DNA of 6,961 nucleotides from Chloroflexota bacterium (lineage in GTDB: Bacteria > Chloroflexota > Dehalococcoidia > JACPPY01): the NCBI GenBank assembly GCA_016189825.1, contig JACPRR010000133.1, positions 1-6,961 on the forward strand, read 5' to 3'. A model generated the notes under the pieces. That model was not told the DNA's origin and ran no database searches. It saw nothing but the letters and a program-made list of their open reading frames with translations. Made by a program: the position numbers and the translations under genes. The stretch's first letter is position 1. Each line of letters opens with the position of its first letter. Below, piece by piece: positions 5,395 to 6,961 of the stretch.

Positions 5395-6645
5395 GTGAAT
5401 AAGCCTGCAAGAGAGCAATCCCCCCTGGCGCCGTACAGGGTTTTGGACCTTGCCGATGAGAGCGGGGTCTTCTGCACCAAGATGCTGGGGGCGCTGGGGG
5501 CCGACGTCATCAAGGTGGAGCGGCCCGGCGGCGACCCGGCGCGACGCATCGGACCTTTCTATCGCGATCAGGTCCATCCCGAGCGGAGCCTGCACTGGTA
5601 TACCTACAACCTGAACAAGAGGAGCATCACCCTCAACATCGAGTGCAAGACCGGCCAGGAACTGTTCATGAGACTGGTGAAAACGGCCGATTTTGTCGTG
5701 GAAACCTTCAGGCCGGGATACCTTGAATCGCTGGGACTCGGCTACTCCGATCTGAGTTCAGTTAACCCCCGGATTGTCCATACGTCGATTACCCCCTTTG
5801 GGGCCACGGGCCCGTACAGCCAATTCAAGGGATCGAATCTCGTCTGCTCCGCGGCCAGCGGTTACATGTACCTGTGCGGCGATGAAGACCGTGCGCCCGT
5901 GGAGATCACCACGCCGATAGCCTACGTGCAGACCGGGCTCCACGCTGCCGCGGGAACGATGATGGCCCACTGGTACAGGCAACGGACTGGTGAGGGACAG
6001 CACATCGACGTCTCGGTCCGCGAGAGTATGGAGACGCAGATTCTGCCCCATCCATATATCTACAAGGTGCGCCACATCATCGCGCACCGTGGGAAGATGG
6101 GGACCGTTGTACCGGGAAATGCCTCCCACCTGGCCATATTCGAATGCAAGGACGGGTACGTGGTCAGTGGCACGACTATCTCCACCGGACGGAAGGCGCT
6201 GAGGGACTGGCTGGCGAGCGAAGGAATGGCAGGGGACCTCTTCGACCCGAAATATGACAAGGTTTTCAACGAAGGGGCGCCGGTGACCACGGAGCAGAAA
6301 GACCACATAGATGGCCTCTTTCAGGCGTTCGCTCGCAAGCACACTCGGGAAGAGCTGATGTTCCAGGCGCAGCGGAGGAAAATACAGGTCACTAAGCTGC
6401 ACGACGTGCGCGACGTGGTAGAGGACCGGCACTTGAAGGAAAGAGGCTACTTCGTGAAGGTGGACCATCCTGAGCTGGGCGAGGCGATCACCTACCAGGG
6501 ATCACCTTTCAAGTCGAGCGAGATGTCGTGGCAGTACTGGAGGCGTGCGCCATTCATTGGGGAGCACAACAAGGAGGTTTATGCCGGGGAATTGAAGCTC
6601 AATTCCAGGGAGATGGTCCTCCTCAAGGAAGGAGGAGTGATTTGA
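5395..6645 (+). CDS. Family III (CaiB/BaiF-type) CoA-transferase
   Basis: The product is 416 residues from GTG 5395, which has GAGGG (5383-5387) 7 nt upstream. ATG 5374 is in frame 21 bases earlier but lacks a Shine-Dalgarno, and every other gene here has one. Family III motifs run in order: YRVLDLADESGVFCTKMLGA, LGADVIKVERPGGD, NLNKRSITLNI, a VVETFRPGYLESLGLGY segment, NPRIVHTSITPFGATGPY, GEGQHIDVSVRES (about 200-211), and a C-terminal RAPFIGEHNKEV. Such enzymes move CoA from a donor thioester to a free acid through an aspartyl anhydride. By eye I cannot say whether Asp205 (HIDVS) or Glu210 (RESM) occupies the formyl-CoA transferase Asp169 position. A Glu there would be notable. The stop overlaps the next gene's start, so the two are an operon and may form a two-subunit enzyme, as in BbsEF. 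Acid substrate unknown. Confidence 0.9.
   Translation: MNKPAREQSPLAPYRVLDLADESGVFCTKMLGALGADVIKVERPGGDPARRIGPFYRDQVHPERSLHWYTYNLNKRSITLNIECKTGQELFMRLVKTADFVVETFRPGYLESLGLGYSDLSSVNPRIVHTSITPFGATGPYSQFKGSNLVCSAASGYMYLCGDEDRAPVEITTPIAYVQTGLHAAAGTMMAHWYRQRTGEGQHIDVSVRESMETQILPHPYIYKVRHIIAHRGKMGTVVPGNASHLAIFECKDGYVVSGTTISTGRKALRDWLASEGMAGDLFDPKYDKVFNEGAPVTTEQKDHIDGLFQAFARKHTREELMFQAQRRKIQVTKLHDVRDVVEDRHLKERGYFVKVDHPELGEAITYQGSPFKSSEMSWQYWRRAPFIGEHNKEVYAGELKLNSREMVLLKEGGVI
6631..6637 (+). promoter_or_regulatory. Strong ribosome binding site inside the end of the first CoA-transferase gene
   Basis: GGAGGAG lies 4-6 nt before TTG 6642. That TTG overlaps the upstream stop as TTGA. The site supports the TTG start over ATG 6669, which has only a poor GGCGAG upstream. 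Confidence 0.6.
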
Positions 6646-6961
6646 ACTCAGCAGGCGAGAACGCGAATATGGTCCTGAGCGGCATCAGGGTAATCGATTT
6701 CGGCCAGGGCGCGATAGTCCCGCTGGCGACAGGATATCTAGCTGACTTCGGCGCGGAAGTAATCAAGGTGGAGAACTACGATGCCATGGATTTTTCGCGG
6801 CGAGGAGATAACTCCGTAGACGCGAAAAGAGACCCCGACCGGAACATCACGTTTGCGCGGTACAACCAGAACAAGTTGGGCATGCTTCTCAACTTGAAAC
6901 ATGCCAGGGGTGTAGAACTGGCCAAGAGGCTGGTCGCTACCGCTGATATCGTGGCGGAGAA
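6642..6961 (+). CDS. Second family III CoA-transferase, N-terminal part (3' end outside window)
   Basis: The frame is open from TTG 6642 to the window edge, 106 codons. After a short leader it shows the family III N-terminus: VLSGIRVIDFGQG, then YLADFGAEVIKVENYD, then RYNQNKLGMLLNLKHARGVE and ELAKRLVATADIVAEN. This is the same order as in the upstream gene (VLDLADESG, GADVIKVERPGGD, NLNKRSITLNI). The leader from TTG adds nine residues before the in-frame ATG 6669. Start and upstream stop overlap by 4 bases with a strong Shine-Dalgarno, so translation is likely coupled and near-equimolar. Sequence identity to the upstream enzyme looks modest, so it may be a partner subunit or a second enzyme of different specificity. 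The catalytic region is beyond the window. Confidence 0.85.
   Translation, partial: MNSAGENANMVLSGIRVIDFGQGAIVPLATGYLADFGAEVIKVENYDAMDFSRRGDNSVDAKRDPDRNITFARYNQNKLGMLLNLKHARGVELAKRLVATADIVAE

Noticed and set aside
5758..6468. Minus-strand open frame opposite the CoA-transferase
   Set aside because: It is a shadow in a GC-rich gene; no recognisable motifs, and the plus strand is a certain family III transferase.

Overview
The window is G+C-rich bacterial chromosomal DNA, probably metagenomic. It holds the 3' end of a housekeeping gene (hemW) followed by an accessory block of acyl-CoA metabolism genes. The fold types (2-hydroxyacyl-CoA dehydratase-like Fe-S protein, SDRs, family III CoA-transferases) suggest an anaerobe. 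The gene mixture and the MITE-like repeat remind me of Dehalococcoidia/Chloroflexota from sediment or groundwater, but this placement is a guess from gene content, not from a marker tree.

Layout. 2-631 (+): C-terminal part of HemW, carrying an abnormally long in-frame insert that includes a pair of REP/IS200-type hairpins. 632-777: intergenic, with a good extended -10 sigma70-type promoter (700-729). 778-1638 (+): first SDR. 1639-1793: intergenic, with a 13-bp GC-rich hairpin. 1794-3062 (+): single HgdB/BcrC-type dehydratase/reductase subunit, TTG start. 3063-3298: intergenic, holding a roughly 109-bp MITE-like inverted-repeat element. 3299-4213 (+): second SDR, related to the first. 4219-5196 (-): ketopantoate-reductase-like dehydrogenase, convergent with the second SDR at 5 bp. 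5197-5394: divergent promoter region with an operator-like inverted repeat. 5395-6645 (+): family III CoA-transferase. 6642-6961 (+, cut by the window end): second family III CoA-transferase, translationally coupled to the first.

How the genes may work together (inference). CoA-transferases would activate a carboxylic acid to its CoA ester. The two SDRs, one with NAD-type and one with NADP-type sequence features, would interconvert hydroxyacyl- and oxoacyl-CoA. The dehydratase-family Fe-S protein would carry out a radical dehydration or reduction, and the KPR-like enzyme would reduce a 2-oxo acid or related compound. The parts resemble both the 2-hydroxyacid route of amino-acid fermenters (LdhA/HadA/HadBC type) and the benzylsuccinate route (two family III CoA-transferase subunits plus two SDRs, BbsEF/BbsCD). 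They match neither exactly. The dehydratase partner subunit and its ATP-dependent activator are not in the window, and the substrate cannot be read from the sequence.
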